Source: IMCC26256 sp037146835
GTDB taxonomy: Bacteria > Actinomycetota > Acidimicrobiia > IMCC26256
Assembly (NCBI GenBank): GCA_037146835.1
Contig: JBAWWI010000003.1
Coordinates: forward strand, 1 to 63,838
DNA: 63,838 nt
Reading direction: 5' to 3'
Shown: positions 15,979 through 24,467 of the stretch, one piece after another
Layout: each line of letters opens with the position of its first letter
Position numbering within the stretch: position 1 is the first letter of the stretch
Notes under the pieces: generated by a model
Told to the model about the DNA's origin: nothing
The model's input: only the letters and a program-made list of their open reading frames with translations
Database searches by the model: none
Program-made: the position numbers and the translations under genes

Positions 15979-16116
15979 CTATACAGCTACCGGTACTTTG
16001 CGGACCGCGGTTGTTGCGGGGTGTGGCGCTTCAGTAACTGCCTGGGCAATACCCACGGCTAGGTCGCGTGATGTCTCGTGGTCGTAAAGGTAAGCAAGGA
16101 ACTCGTGGTAACTCAT
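15979..16116 (-). CDS. Small 45-residue protein of unknown function
   Basis: ATG at 16116 is preceded by GGAGAATCAA, a good ribosome site six bases away. The frame starts MSYHEFLAYLYDHETSRDLA and ends VRKVPVAV at the TAG at 15979-15981. It is amphipathic, without Cys or an obvious membrane span. It fills the 371-bp gap between leuD and the glycosyltransferase gene. An in-frame ATG four codons upstream is possible. I do not recognise it. The ribosome site and coding-like composition are the only support. Confidence 0.5.
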   Translation of the reverse strand: MSYHEFLAYLYDHETSRDLAVGIAQAVTEAPHPATTAVRKVPVAV

Positions 16117-16333
16117 TTGATTCTCCATTTGGCTGATGTCTTTCGCTATTTGCTGCCGGAAACTTCAGAGGATTGAGTCCAGTTTTTTGGCCTGCTTTAG
16201 GCCCCTGTACCCACCCCCTAAAGGGTTTGGCGTTGCTTGTGCGAGAGATATCGGCCCGGGCCCAGAGAAACTTGAGCACTAATACCTAGTTTTTCCAAAA
16301 TACTTGAGGACGAGAAAAAGGCCGAGTATCAGC
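16117..16333. other. Non-coding gap upstream of the small frame
   Basis: The rest of the leuD-glycosyltransferase interval. It contains GC-rich stretches and T/A runs, for example AGTTTTTTGG near 16181, and a weak AGGC/GCCT inverted repeat near 16321. I see no convincing gene, tRNA or strong terminator. It may hold the promoter of the 45-residue frame. Confidence 0.4.
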
Positions 16334-17494
16334 CTAAGAACCAACCCGAGATTCAAAGACGTCCTTGGCCTCTAGGAGCACCTCAACGAGTGCGGCTGTA
16401 GTCAATTCAGCGTTGTATTTATTCAGAGCCCGCGCACGGCCTGCCTCTCCCATGCGATTGGCAAGGGTCGGGTCGTCGAGAAGCCTCTCGACCGATGCAA
16501 TAAGTGAGGCATCACTCCCATCCGTGAGCAGCCCTGTCTCGCCCTCAACAACAATCTCCGGCACAGCGGCCGACCTTCGAGCTACTACTGCAACCCCAGC
16601 CGCCATCGCCTCTAGGACCGCGTAGCCGAAGGTATCCACATCACTTGGGAACGCGAATACGGTGGTGCGCGCAAGCAACCCAGGAAGTCGCGCATCGCCT
16701 GGGCTGAAGTCATTGTGGACAAAGAGGCCTGGGCCTGGTTCGACGGACTCTTTCGTCACTAAATGCAGATCAACACGATCGGCCCATAGGGATCGATGGA
16801 TATCTAGAAGCTGCTGACCGCCCTTGCGCCTAAGCGAGCGCCCAATAAATGTAATGACCGGTCGTGCAGGAGCAACTCGCTCAGGCAATTCACTAGGAAC
16901 ATCTATTCCCATAGGGATTACGCGGAGGCGGTCGGCGCCAATTCCGTAGTCCTCACGAAGAGACCTTGCGGCCCACTCAGATTTTGTTACAACCAAAGTT
17001 GCTGAGTCCCAAACTGGTTGCTCGAACCGATGGCGCAGTGGGCTCTGACGATCTGTCCAACTCGTTGCGTCTCTGTATGGGAGCAGCCGCGCAACTTGAT
17101 CCCCACTCGCATCGGTAGAGACAACCGACGGCCCCGCTCTTAGAACCTTCGTCGAGAGTAGAACTGAGTGCTGCGTATACGCATGGAGGATGTCGTACGT
17201 GCCGGTGCTTAGGTTGAGTAAACGGTTGGCGTTATAGCTCAGGGCGAGTTGTCCGCGGAGCGCCTGCAGATCAAGGTCCATTCGCGCCAGCCCCGGGATC
17301 TGAGCAGCCGCAACCCTACGCACCCTTCCCATCGCGGGAACATTGAGGAATCGCGCAACGACTCTCTCGTCGTTCTCGATATTTGCCTGAATCCCACGAT
17401 GCATGGTGGCGTGTCCACCAATATTCTCGCTTAGGAATAGTGTCCTTAGCGGATTGGTTCTATTCGGGGTCTGCCCACCGCTCGAATTAGTCAT
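16334..17494 (-). CDS. Glycosyltransferase family 4 protein
   Basis: A 386-residue GT-B glycosyltransferase. The N-terminal domain has LFLSENIGGHATMHRGI. The C-terminal donor domain (Glycos_transf_1) shows RPVITFIGRSLRRKGGQQLL, ARTTVFAFPSDVDTFGYAVL and EAMAAGVAVVARRSAAVPEI, with the donor-binding Glu replaced by or shifted to the DTFGYAVLEAMA region. Acceptor and sugar are unknown, but envelope or exopolysaccharide glycan is likely. Start taken at ATG 17494; a GTG at 17509 is an alternative. It stands alone between the leuCD and leuA loci, and an 11-bp tandem array lies just upstream. Confidence 0.88.
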   Translation of the reverse strand: MTNSSGGQTPNRTNPLRTLFLSENIGGHATMHRGIQANIENDERVVARFLNVPAMGRVRRVAAAQIPGLARMDLDLQALRGQLALSYNANRLLNLSTGTYDILHAYTQHSVLLSTKVLRAGPSVVSTDASGDQVARLLPYRDATSWTDRQSPLRHRFEQPVWDSATLVVTKSEWAARSLREDYGIGADRLRVIPMGIDVPSELPERVAPARPVITFIGRSLRRKGGQQLLDIHRSLWADRVDLHLVTKESVEPGPGLFVHNDFSPGDARLPGLLARTTVFAFPSDVDTFGYAVLEAMAAGVAVVARRSAAVPEIVVEGETGLLTDGSDASLIASVERLLDDPTLANRMGEAGRARALNKYNAELTTAALVEVLLEAKDVFESRVGS

Positions 17495-17510
17495 GATCTG
17501 TAATACCACC

Positions 17511-17543
17511 GTTTCTATGGCGTTTCTATGGCGTTTCTAGGGT
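17511..17543. repeat. 11-bp tandem repeat, three copies
   Basis: GTTTCTATGGC at 17511-17521 and 17522-17532, and a diverged third copy GTTTCTAGGGT at 17533-17543. It lies in the 5-prime region of the leftward glycosyltransferase gene, between it and leuA. Confidence 0.93.
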
Positions 17544-17579
17544 TCATACAACGCTCAATTAAACCTTAGATTTCAAGCC

Positions 17580-19121
17580 TCAAGGACCAATGTCGTGCTC
17601 GCGCTCCTGGCCTCGGCTCTGGATTCGGACAATTCGGTTAACAGCATTGAGATAGGCACGTGCTGAGGCCTCGACCACATCGGTAGCGACCCCACGCCCG
17701 GAGGCTTTGGTGCCTCCAACCTCGAGTTGAATCACGACATCACCGAGTGCGTCACCACCGGAGGTAACCGAAGAAACGTTGAAGTCGAGCACTTTCCCGA
17801 CGTACCCAGTAGCGGTTGCAATCGCATCTACTGCAGCGTCAATCATTCCATTACCGGTACCGGTCGCCTCGACGTTTTTCTCCCCATCGCGCAGCACCAC
17901 ATCTGCGGTTGGGGTCGAGATCGTGCCGCCGCGCACATCAAGGCTCACCATCGTAAATCGGTGAACCTCGCTGGTCCCGAGCTCCTCTGCGACGATTGCC
18001 TCAAGGTCTGCATCAGTAATCTGCACCTTGCGGTCTGCAAGCTCTTTGAATCGTGTAAAGGCTTGATTGAGCGCATCGCCTTGAACACGCAGCCCCATAG
18101 TCGCAAGTGTCTCAGCGAAGGCATGCCGACCAGAGTGCTTACCGAGCACAATCTGTGCTGCCTCCTGGCCAACTTCTCGTGCATCAATAATCTCGTAAGT
18201 ATTGCGGTCCTCGAGAACTCCGTGCTGATGAATGCCACTCTCATGCGCGAACGCGTTGCGCCCTACAACTGCCTTGTTGTACTGCACTGGATAGCCAGTA
18301 AGGCGAGATACAAGTCGCGAAGTACGAGCCAACTCGGCTGTCTGGATACCCGTCGTGAGCCCACCAAAGTGGTCATCGCGAGTTCGCATCGCCATCACGA
18401 CCTCTTCTAATGCTGCGTTACCGGCACGCTCGCCGAGCCCGTTAATCGCACACTCAACCTGTCGGGCTCCATTAAGCACCCCTGAGAGGGAGTTGGCAAC
18501 AGCGAGGCCAAGGTCATCGTGGCAATGAGTTGAGACAACAAAGTCGCCCTTCACATTCTCAATCACATAAGCAATCAATGCTCCGTAGTCACCAGGCATC
18601 GCATAACCGACGGTGTCTGGGATGTTCAGCGTTGTGGCTCCATTATCAACTGCTATTTGACATACCTCAACCATGAACTCTGGATCAGACCTGAATCCAT
18701 CCTCGGGAGAGAACTCGACGTCGCCGGTGTAACTCGCAGCCCGTGCAATACCCGCTGCGGCCTCAACCTTTACTTGGTCACGAGTCATACGGAGTTTCTT
18801 GGCCATGTGAATCTCGGAGGTAGCAATAAATACATGGATGCGGTTGCTCTTAGCGTGGCGTACTGCTTCCCATGCACGGTCAATGTCTTTGAAACCAGTA
18901 CGGGAGAGCGCGGCGATTGTCGGGCCCTGGACTTGTTTGGCGATGGCCTCAACAGACTCGAAGTCGCCGTCACTAGCTATTGGGAACCCTGCCTCGATGA
19001 TGTCGACACCAAGGCGCGCGAGCTGCTCTGCGATCTCGAGCTTCTCGCCAGTATCGAGTGAGATACCCGGGCTCTGCTCGCCGTCTCTAAGGGTCGTATC
19101 GAAAATCTTCACCCTGTCCAT
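17580..19121 (-). CDS. leuA: 2-isopropylmalate synthase
   Basis: A 513-residue LeuA that condenses 2-oxoisovalerate with acetyl-CoA, the committed step to leucine. The N-terminus VKIFDTTLRDGEQSPGIS and DIIEAGFPIAS are LeuA-type. The metal-site region reads VSTHCHDDLGLAVANSL and the loop GRNAFAHESGIHQHGVL. The C-terminal regulatory domain (about 390-500) is present, so leucine feedback is expected. The ATG at 19121 is chosen because AAAAGGA lies eight bases upstream; the ATG at 19130 would overlap that site. It is preceded by a leucine leader peptide and attenuator and is not adjacent to the other leu genes. Confidence 0.96.
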   Translation of the reverse strand: MDRVKIFDTTLRDGEQSPGISLDTGEKLEIAEQLARLGVDIIEAGFPIASDGDFESVEAIAKQVQGPTIAALSRTGFKDIDRAWEAVRHAKSNRIHVFIATSEIHMAKKLRMTRDQVKVEAAAGIARAASYTGDVEFSPEDGFRSDPEFMVEVCQIAVDNGATTLNIPDTVGYAMPGDYGALIAYVIENVKGDFVVSTHCHDDLGLAVANSLSGVLNGARQVECAINGLGERAGNAALEEVVMAMRTRDDHFGGLTTGIQTAELARTSRLVSRLTGYPVQYNKAVVGRNAFAHESGIHQHGVLEDRNTYEIIDAREVGQEAAQIVLGKHSGRHAFAETLATMGLRVQGDALNQAFTRFKELADRKVQITDADLEAIVAEELGTSEVHRFTMVSLDVRGGTISTPTADVVLRDGEKNVEATGTGNGMIDAAVDAIATATGYVGKVLDFNVSSVTSGGDALGDVVIQLEVGGTKASGRGVATDVVEASARAYLNAVNRIVRIQSRGQEREHDIGP

Positions 19122-19202
19122 GGGGTTCATCCTTTTAGTTGGGTCTTGGGTTTCGGGTCTTATTTATAACGGTGTTGGTTATGCGGGCCTCGGTAGGCCA
19201 AC

Positions 19203-19265
19203 AAAAAACCCCCCCGGCCCTAAGGGCACGAGGAGGCATCGGTGAGCACCTGGGAGGCGCCCACC
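19203..19265 (-). terminator. leuA attenuator
   Basis: Read leftward after the leader stop: a ten-pair stem GGTGGGCGCC/GGTGCTCACC (19256-19265 with 19241-19250, two G-T pairs). Then a GC-rich terminator hairpin built on GCCC-TTA-GGGC with flanking CTCC/GGGG pairing (about 19209-19236), ending in TTTTTT (19203-19208). A third small stem, GGCCT-CGGT-AGGCC, follows near 19187-19200. The leader stop overlaps the base of the first stem, as expected for ribosome-controlled attenuation. Confidence 0.82.
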
Positions 19266-19266
19266 G

Positions 19267-19317
19267 CTACGTAAGTAGGAGGCTGGTGTTGGTGGAGATT
19301 GATCCTCTGGATTTCAT
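19267..19317 (-). CDS. leuA leader peptide with three consecutive Leu codons
   Basis: A 16-residue frame, MKSRGSISTNTSLLLT, with codons CTC CTA CTT two codons before the TAG at 19267-19269. It sits directly upstream of the leuA attenuator stems. The Leu run near the end and the following terminator are the hallmark of leucine attenuation, known for leuA in other actinobacteria and in enterobacteria. The Shine-Dalgarno is weak (AGGG about ten bases upstream). Confidence 0.85.
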   Translation of the reverse strand: MKSRGSISTNTSLLLT

Positions 19318-19385
19318 GATGTTTTAGACCCTACCAGAGAGTTCGCTAAGCACGGAACCCTTAAAACGCGCGAAGATCCATCCCC

Positions 19386-19754
19386 ATGCGCAGACTTCTT
19401 GGTTTCATAGGGCGACTAATCGGACTAGCGACTGCGGTTGCAGCAGGCGCTGGGGTATGGAGACTCCTGAATCCAGCCTCGGAGCCGGCGGAGATTCCGG
19501 CTGCAGTTCCGCTATTTCCTCGCAAGCAGGCTCCAGATAAGGAGCGCCCCTCCACGATTGATGAACCCAAATCTGCGGCCTGGGTCCCAGCGGTTGATGG
19601 TGCCTGCCCGGTCGATTATCCAATCAAGGCGAAGCACTCAAGCGAGATTTTTCACTCTCCAGATGGTGCATCGTATGAGCGCACCTCTGCTGATCGTTGC
19701 TATCGAGATGCAGAGGCTGCCGAGGCCGATGGGCTGCGCCCAGCCAAGCGTTAA
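19386..19754 (+). CDS. Membrane-anchored sunset-domain protein
   Basis: 122 residues. An N-terminal hydrophobic helix (about 5-26, GFIGRLIGLATAVAAGAGVW) is followed by a proline-rich linker. The C-terminal domain reads CPVDYPIKAKHSSEIFHSPD, then ASYERTSADRCYRDAEAAEADGLRPAKR. The pattern CP-x(3)-PIK, IFH-P-G, Y-x-RT-x(3)-C and AxxAGxRxAKR is that of the small sunset domain found at the ends of many bacterial nucleases and envelope proteins. Its role is unknown. Two conserved Cys could bind metal or form a disulfide. It is divergent from leuA and its promoter shares the leuA leader region. Confidence 0.75.
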   Translation: MRRLLGFIGRLIGLATAVAAGAGVWRLLNPASEPAEIPAAVPLFPRKQAPDKERPSTIDEPKSAAWVPAVDGACPVDYPIKAKHSSEIFHSPDGASYERTSADRCYRDAEAAEADGLRPAKR

Positions 19755-19766
19755 CGCGCGAGACGT

Positions 19767-21497
19767 TTAGGGCGCGAGTTCGTAAGTGTCCATTAACCCT
19801 GAGACCTCTTCCCAGACTGCATTGAATCTCTCTGCATCTGCATTTGGACGCTTAACCATCGCAAGAGCGAACTCAGCTTGGCGCTCAGTTGCACCGGAGA
19901 TGCCGTGAAGACGTGTTGCGTAGGCTGAGAAGTCGCGAACGAATACGTCGAATATCTGCTCGGTTACTGCCTCGCTAATACCCATCAACTCAACGTTCTC
20001 AAGGATCAGCTGCGCGTACACGACGAGCGAGAAGAGCTCGCCAAGCGCAAGCAAGAAATCAATGTCGCGCGCCTGGGCACCCTCAGGGCCGGCCTCCTCA
20101 AGCATGGAGCGAAGAATCAAAACCTGACTGCGGAAGATAGAGATATTTAGCGAGTCGAACCTGTTAAACGTCTTCTCCCAGTCATGGAAACAAATCTTCC
20201 CCAGTCCTCGCGTTGGGGCCTGCTCGAAGAGATAAGTGTCGTTTGTTGCGTCTCTTCGCATCGGGATATCTGGATACTCCTGAGGCGCGAAGAAATAGTT
20301 AGCCATAAATTTGACGATCAACGCGATGTTGACATGCACGGTCCCTTCGAGCTTTGGGAGCGCACGAATATGGCGTGTAGCCATCTGGAAGTATGTATCT
20401 GCCTCGAACCCCTTTGCTGCGATTACATCCCAAAGAGCGTCGACCACGTGCTCGCCCTCGGTCGTTACCTTCATCTTCACAAGTGGGTTGTATAGAAGGT
20501 ACCGACGGTCTTCATCGGAGGCGCTACGCATGTAATCGTTTGCTCGCATAGCGAAAAGCTTCATAGCCGTGAGGCGTGCATAGGCGTCTACGAACAACTG
20601 GCGCACGTGACCAAAATCAGTGACCAAGCCGCCGTAGAGACTCCGATGGCCGGCATGATTAATGGCTTCATATAAAGCGTGGGTGCATATTCCGATCGAT
20701 GCCCAGCCCAGGTTGTATTTACATACATTGATCGTGTTTAGCGCAACGTTCCAAGCCTCGGCTCCGCGCACCAATACATCCGCGTCCGTAATCGGGTATT
20801 CGTCGAGAGTGAACGCCGATACATACATTGGAGAATGCACCGTGTTCTTCTGAAGCTCATAGGCACTGTGCTGCGAATCAACTACAAAGAACACATACTC
20901 CACACCAGCATCGGGGTCGTCACCTGCGATCTTTCCAAATACTGAGACCAACGCTGCCTTATTGCCATTCCCGATGTAGTACTTGCTCCCGCTAGCGCTA
21001 TACGTGCCATCACTATTGGGAGTAAGCGTCATCTCGCTTGAATAGATATCGGCACCGTGAGCCTGCTCGGAGAGACCGAAGGCAAAGATGCCTCCGTCAC
21101 GAAGCAACTCAGCAGTGCGGAGCTTTGCTTCTTCGTTCTCCCCCATCCAGATAGGGCCGAGACCGAGCATCGATACCTGCCATGCGTACCAGTAACCGAG
21201 GCTATAGAACGCCGTAATCTCGCTGAAGTGACAGTTCCGCCACGTGTCCCAGCGCGAGTCATCTGCACCGTATCCAGCCGGCGTCATAAGTGTTGCGAAT
21301 GCTCCGGACTCAGCGAGGAAGTCACAGAAATCCGCGTACCAGACCCCTGCGTTGTCCTCTGAGGTGATGCGGTTTTTACCGAGCGACTCGAAGTAGTTGA
21401 TAGTCGACTCCATTAGGGAGCGTGAAGCGTTATCAAGTTCGCTGGCCTCATAGGCATGCGGGTTGAACAAGATTCCTGGGTGCCTAGCGATTGACAT
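19767..21497 (-). CDS. Acyl-CoA dehydrogenase family protein
   Basis: A 576-residue flavoprotein-like protein, longer than the usual 380-residue acyl-CoA dehydrogenase. The middle region ELLRDGGIFAFGLSEQAHGADI and the following beta segment (GSKYYIGNGNKAALVSVFGK) resemble the FAD-binding core, and the C-terminal part is helical. The extra length at the C-terminus resembles the long acyl-CoA dehydrogenases of actinobacteria. The start at 21497 has GGAGGAG five bases upstream; the earlier ATG at 21575 lacks a site. The substrate is unknown, and the catalytic Glu cannot be placed with certainty. Confidence 0.8.
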   Translation of the reverse strand: MSIARHPGILFNPHAYEASELDNASRSLMESTINYFESLGKNRITSEDNAGVWYADFCDFLAESGAFATLMTPAGYGADDSRWDTWRNCHFSEITAFYSLGYWYAWQVSMLGLGPIWMGENEEAKLRTAELLRDGGIFAFGLSEQAHGADIYSSEMTLTPNSDGTYSASGSKYYIGNGNKAALVSVFGKIAGDDPDAGVEYVFFVVDSQHSAYELQKNTVHSPMYVSAFTLDEYPITDADVLVRGAEAWNVALNTINVCKYNLGWASIGICTHALYEAINHAGHRSLYGGLVTDFGHVRQLFVDAYARLTAMKLFAMRANDYMRSASDEDRRYLLYNPLVKMKVTTEGEHVVDALWDVIAAKGFEADTYFQMATRHIRALPKLEGTVHVNIALIVKFMANYFFAPQEYPDIPMRRDATNDTYLFEQAPTRGLGKICFHDWEKTFNRFDSLNISIFRSQVLILRSMLEEAGPEGAQARDIDFLLALGELFSLVVYAQLILENVELMGISEAVTEQIFDVFVRDFSAYATRLHGISGATERQAEFALAMVKRPNADAERFNAVWEEVSGLMDTYELAP

Positions 21498-21612
21498 GCG
21501 TCTCCTCCACTTGGGGCTCTGCCTAACCCTAGGATAATAATTCGTTCCACGCGAGTGCCTCAGAGATGAAAGCACTCTCCAAGAATCTCACACGCCCGAG
21601 GCGGTCAAATAA

Positions 21613-22266
21613 ATGTCAACGAATCCTTTGCCATCGACTCCAGCACCCAGTAGCCCCGTCTGGGACAACATCTACGCATCAAAGTCTGAGCAGGATCGGT
21701 CGTGGACACAAGAGGCCCCAACCGAGGCTCTCAAGTACATCTCCGAGATGGATCTTGCACATCAAACCCCCATTGTTGATGTCGGGGGCGGAAGCTCACA
21801 TTTGATTCAGGAGCTCCTTGCGCGAGATTTTGCCGACTTAACAGTTCTAGACATCTCCTCCAAAGCGCTTGAGGAAGCCATCGCTCGGATCAATGCCTCC
21901 GGGCTCTCAAGTGCGGATGTCGAATGGGTTGTCTCGGACATTCGCGCATGGAACCCAACGCGCTCATACGGCCTATGGCATGACAGGGCCGTATTTCACT
22001 TCCTTGTGACAAGCGAGGATCAACGTCTATATGTTGAGAAGGCAAGTAAATACATTGCCCCTGGAGGCCACCTATTGATAGGCACTTTTGCACCTGATGG
22101 CCCAGAGATGTGCTCGGGGATGCCAGTTCAGAGGTGGAGCCCAGAAGGCCTGGCGGAGGCATTTTCTGCCTCATTTACCGTGATCGACGCTAAGCAGACC
22201 CTGCACGAGACTCCATTTGGTCACACGCAGCCGTTCACTTGGATTCACCTGTTACGCAACGGCTAG
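21613..22266 (+). CDS. Class I SAM-dependent methyltransferase
   Basis: 217 residues with a Rossmann methyltransferase core. Motif I is PIVDVGGGSSHLIQELL, motif II LTVLDISSKALEEA, an acidic motif EWVVSDIRAW, and the family-specific YGLWHDRAVFHFLVTSEDQR followed by APGGHLLIGTFAPDGPEMCSG. This WHDRAVFHFL subgroup occurs widely in bacteria without an assigned substrate. The Met-Cys-Ser-Gly part hints at thiol or metal(loid) substrates, but that is speculation. Divergent from the acyl-CoA dehydrogenase gene. Confidence 0.85.
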   Translation: MSTNPLPSTPAPSSPVWDNIYASKSEQDRSWTQEAPTEALKYISEMDLAHQTPIVDVGGGSSHLIQELLARDFADLTVLDISSKALEEAIARINASGLSSADVEWVVSDIRAWNPTRSYGLWHDRAVFHFLVTSEDQRLYVEKASKYIAPGGHLLIGTFAPDGPEMCSGMPVQRWSPEGLAEAFSASFTVIDAKQTLHETPFGHTQPFTWIHLLRNG

Positions 22267-22342
22267 CACGATGCATTAAACGCGGCTCACGCTGAGAGGC
22301 AAGGCAGGGATGAAAACCCTACTTAAGGCTCTCTAGAGCTCG

Positions 22343-22348
22343 TATAAT
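22343..22348 (+). promoter_or_regulatory. Candidate -10 element for mscL
   Basis: A consensus TATAAT 55 bases before the mscL ATG, in CTCGTATAATCTG. A fair -35 match is not evident (CTACTT with an 18-bp spacer). It lies in the gap between the methyltransferase and mscL. Confidence 0.45.
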
Positions 22349-22403
22349 CTGTTTACTACTTTGCGCCTAAGACTATTTTGGGCCTTAGTCGGATAAACCC
22401 TTC

Positions 22404-22823
22404 ATGACAACTAACCCGAAAGGCCAAAACGTGAAGAACATCTGGTCAGACTTTAAGAAGTTCGTGATGCAGGGGGACCTCGTTACGGTCGCCGTTGCAT
22501 TCGTCATTGGACTCGCCTTCAAGGCATTGGTCGAGAGCATCGTGAACGACATCATGATGCCGCTAGTAGGGGCCATCTTTGGAAAGCCGTCGTTCGATGA
22601 TCTAACTCTTACGCTTGGGAGCGGGGTCATTCATTACGGGCTCTTTATAAATGCAGTTCTCAACTTCTTAATTATTGCCGCGACATTATTTGTCGTCGTA
22701 CAGGCATACGAAAAACTGCGTGGGCTGCGATCTTCCGAGGAGCAAGCAGCAGACCCGACCGAGCTTGAAGTACTCACCGAGATTAGAGATCTACTTCGCC
22801 AGAATGGTGCCGAGCAGATCTAG
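22404..22823 (+). CDS. mscL: Large-conductance mechanosensitive channel
   Basis: A 139-residue MscL. The first helix segment is DFKKFVMQGDLVTVAVAFVIGLAF, then VNDIMMPLVGAIFG, a periplasmic loop, the second helix (YGLFINAVLNFLIIAATLFVVV) and a cytoplasmic C-terminal helix (ELEVLTEIRDLL). It acts as an emergency osmotic release valve in the cytoplasmic membrane. Length and motifs are normal. It converges on serA with only 21 bp between the two stops. Confidence 0.97.
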   Translation: MTTNPKGQNVKNIWSDFKKFVMQGDLVTVAVAFVIGLAFKALVESIVNDIMMPLVGAIFGKPSFDDLTLTLGSGVIHYGLFINAVLNFLIIAATLFVVVQAYEKLRGLRSSEEQAADPTELEVLTEIRDLLRQNGAEQI

Positions 22824-22844
22824 CGACCATTGGGCCGCTCAAAC

Positions 22845-24467
22845 TCAACCGAGTTCGATAGCCCTAGCGTCTACTACTCCGGGCTCAGCACGTAGCGCAT
22901 CAATGACGGTGCTTGGAACTACCTCTGCGAGCGAGAGCACCATAAGAGCAGCCGCCCCGCTTGGGCCGGTGCCTACATCCATGTCCGCAATGTTGAGACC
23001 AGCATTCCCGACAATGGTCCCGACTCTTCCGATCATTCCAGGCACATCTGAGTTGCGCACGACAAGCATGTGCGTAGACGGCGGAAGGTCGACGATGTGC
23101 TCGTCTATACCAACAATGCGAGGAGATGACTGCTTGCCGTAGAGAGTTCCGGCAACGTGGGTCTCACGACCGGCGACCGTTCCGCGAATCTCTAACAGGT
23201 TTACGTAGTCGCGGGCCGAGGAGCGCTTGGTCTCGCGAAGCACAAGGCCTCTGCTCTGCGCTATCTGTGGGGCGTTTACAAATGAAACTGGCTCATCTAC
23301 AACAGGCCCAAGAATTCCCTTGAGAACGCCCAGATTTAAGACTCTGCAGTCATAATCAGCGATAGCCCCCTCATAGAAGACCTCGAGAAGATCTGGAGTC
23401 CCACCGGCCATTGCGGTGAATAGGCGACCTAGTCGTTCTGCGAGCGGAAGGAAGGGTTGGACTGTGGAGTTGGCCTCAGTAGCCGCAAGGTTTACAGCAA
23501 AGGGAACAAACTCGCCACGAAGCGCAAGCACCACCATGTCTGCGATCGTGACCCCTGCTTTATCCTGGGCCTCGACTGTTGAGGCACCAAGGTGAGGAGT
23601 AACAACTACCTCAGGGAGCGAGAAGAGTGGTGACTCTGTTGTCGGCTCTGCAGCGAATACATCGAGGCCAGCACCCGCAACATGCCCGGAGATGATGGCA
23701 TCAGCAAGGTCTTGCTCGTTGATAATCCCGCCGCGTGCCGTGTTGATGATTCGAATACCGGGCTTTGCCTTTGCGAGCAGTTCGGCATTTATGAGTCCGG
23801 TTGTCTCGGGCGTCTTCGGAAGATGAATGCTCACAAAATCTGAGACTGCGAACAGCTCTTCAATCGTTGGTATTAGTTCAACACCGAGCTGGCGAGCACG
23901 CTCGCTACTAACAAATGGGTCATAAGCAACAAGACGCATTCCGAATGCAAGTGCACGCTGAGCGACCAACACGCCAACGCGTCCGAGACCTACAACTCCT
24001 AGCGTCTTTCCGTGGAGCTCAACGCCAGTCCAACGCGAGCGATTCCACTCTCCCTTTACGAGATCAGCATGAGCCTGGGGTGTATTTCTCGCCTGCGCTA
24101 GAAGAAGCGCCATGGCTTGCTCTGCTGCAGAGATCACGTTTGATTGAGGCGCATTTACGACCATGACACCCTGAGCAGTCGCTGCGGCGACGTCAACGTT
24201 GTCGAGGCCAATGCCTGCACGCCCTACGACGATTAAGTCTGTACCAGCGGCTAGGACCTCGGCAGTTACCTGAGTTGCGCTGCGGATAACAAGAGCAGCT
24301 GCACCTGGAATTGCCGCTAGAAGAGCAGCGGGCTCTAGATCGAGCTGAACATCTACCTCGAAACCTGCTGCCCGCATTGCTTCAAGGCCACTCTCGGCAA
24401 GTTCTTCAGTGATAAGCACGCGAGGAGGCATGGGGGTGACGCTACCCGCGCCGGTATCGCTACTCAC
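22845..24467 (-). CDS. serA: D-3-phosphoglycerate dehydrogenase
   Basis: A 540-residue SerA of the long actinobacterial type: NAD-binding dehydrogenase domain, intervening domain and C-terminal ACT domain. Motifs are VVGRAGIGLDNVDVAAATAQG, the dinucleotide fold VGLGRVGVLVAQRALAFG, HLPKTPETTGLINAELL, INTARGGIINE, and the His in VVTPHLGASTVEAQDKAG. The ACT region reads HMLVVRNSDVPGMIGRVGTIVG and implies serine feedback. The ATG at 24467 overlaps the upstream aminotransferase stop in ATGA, so the two are coupled. Confidence 0.96.
   Translation of the reverse strand: MSSDTGAGSVTPMPPRVLITEELAESGLEAMRAAGFEVDVQLDLEPAALLAAIPGAAALVIRSATQVTAEVLAAGTDLIVVGRAGIGLDNVDVAAATAQGVMVVNAPQSNVISAAEQAMALLLAQARNTPQAHADLVKGEWNRSRWTGVELHGKTLGVVGLGRVGVLVAQRALAFGMRLVAYDPFVSSERARQLGVELIPTIEELFAVSDFVSIHLPKTPETTGLINAELLAKAKPGIRIINTARGGIINEQDLADAIISGHVAGAGLDVFAAEPTTESPLFSLPEVVVTPHLGASTVEAQDKAGVTIADMVVLALRGEFVPFAVNLAATEANSTVQPFLPLAERLGRLFTAMAGGTPDLLEVFYEGAIADYDCRVLNLGVLKGILGPVVDEPVSFVNAPQIAQSRGLVLRETKRSSARDYVNLLEIRGTVAGRETHVAGTLYGKQSSPRIVGIDEHIVDLPPSTHMLVVRNSDVPGMIGRVGTIVGNAGLNIADMDVGTGPSGAAALMVLSLAEVVPSTVIDALRAEPGVVDARAIELG

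Noticed and set aside
16031..16279. An 82-codon minus-strand frame after leuD
   Set aside because: It lacks a ribosome site and overlaps the better-supported 45-residue frame in another register.
19187..19317. T-box riboswitch upstream of leuA
   Set aside because: No T-box consensus or specifier stem is visible; the short Leu-codon frame plus terminator explains the region.
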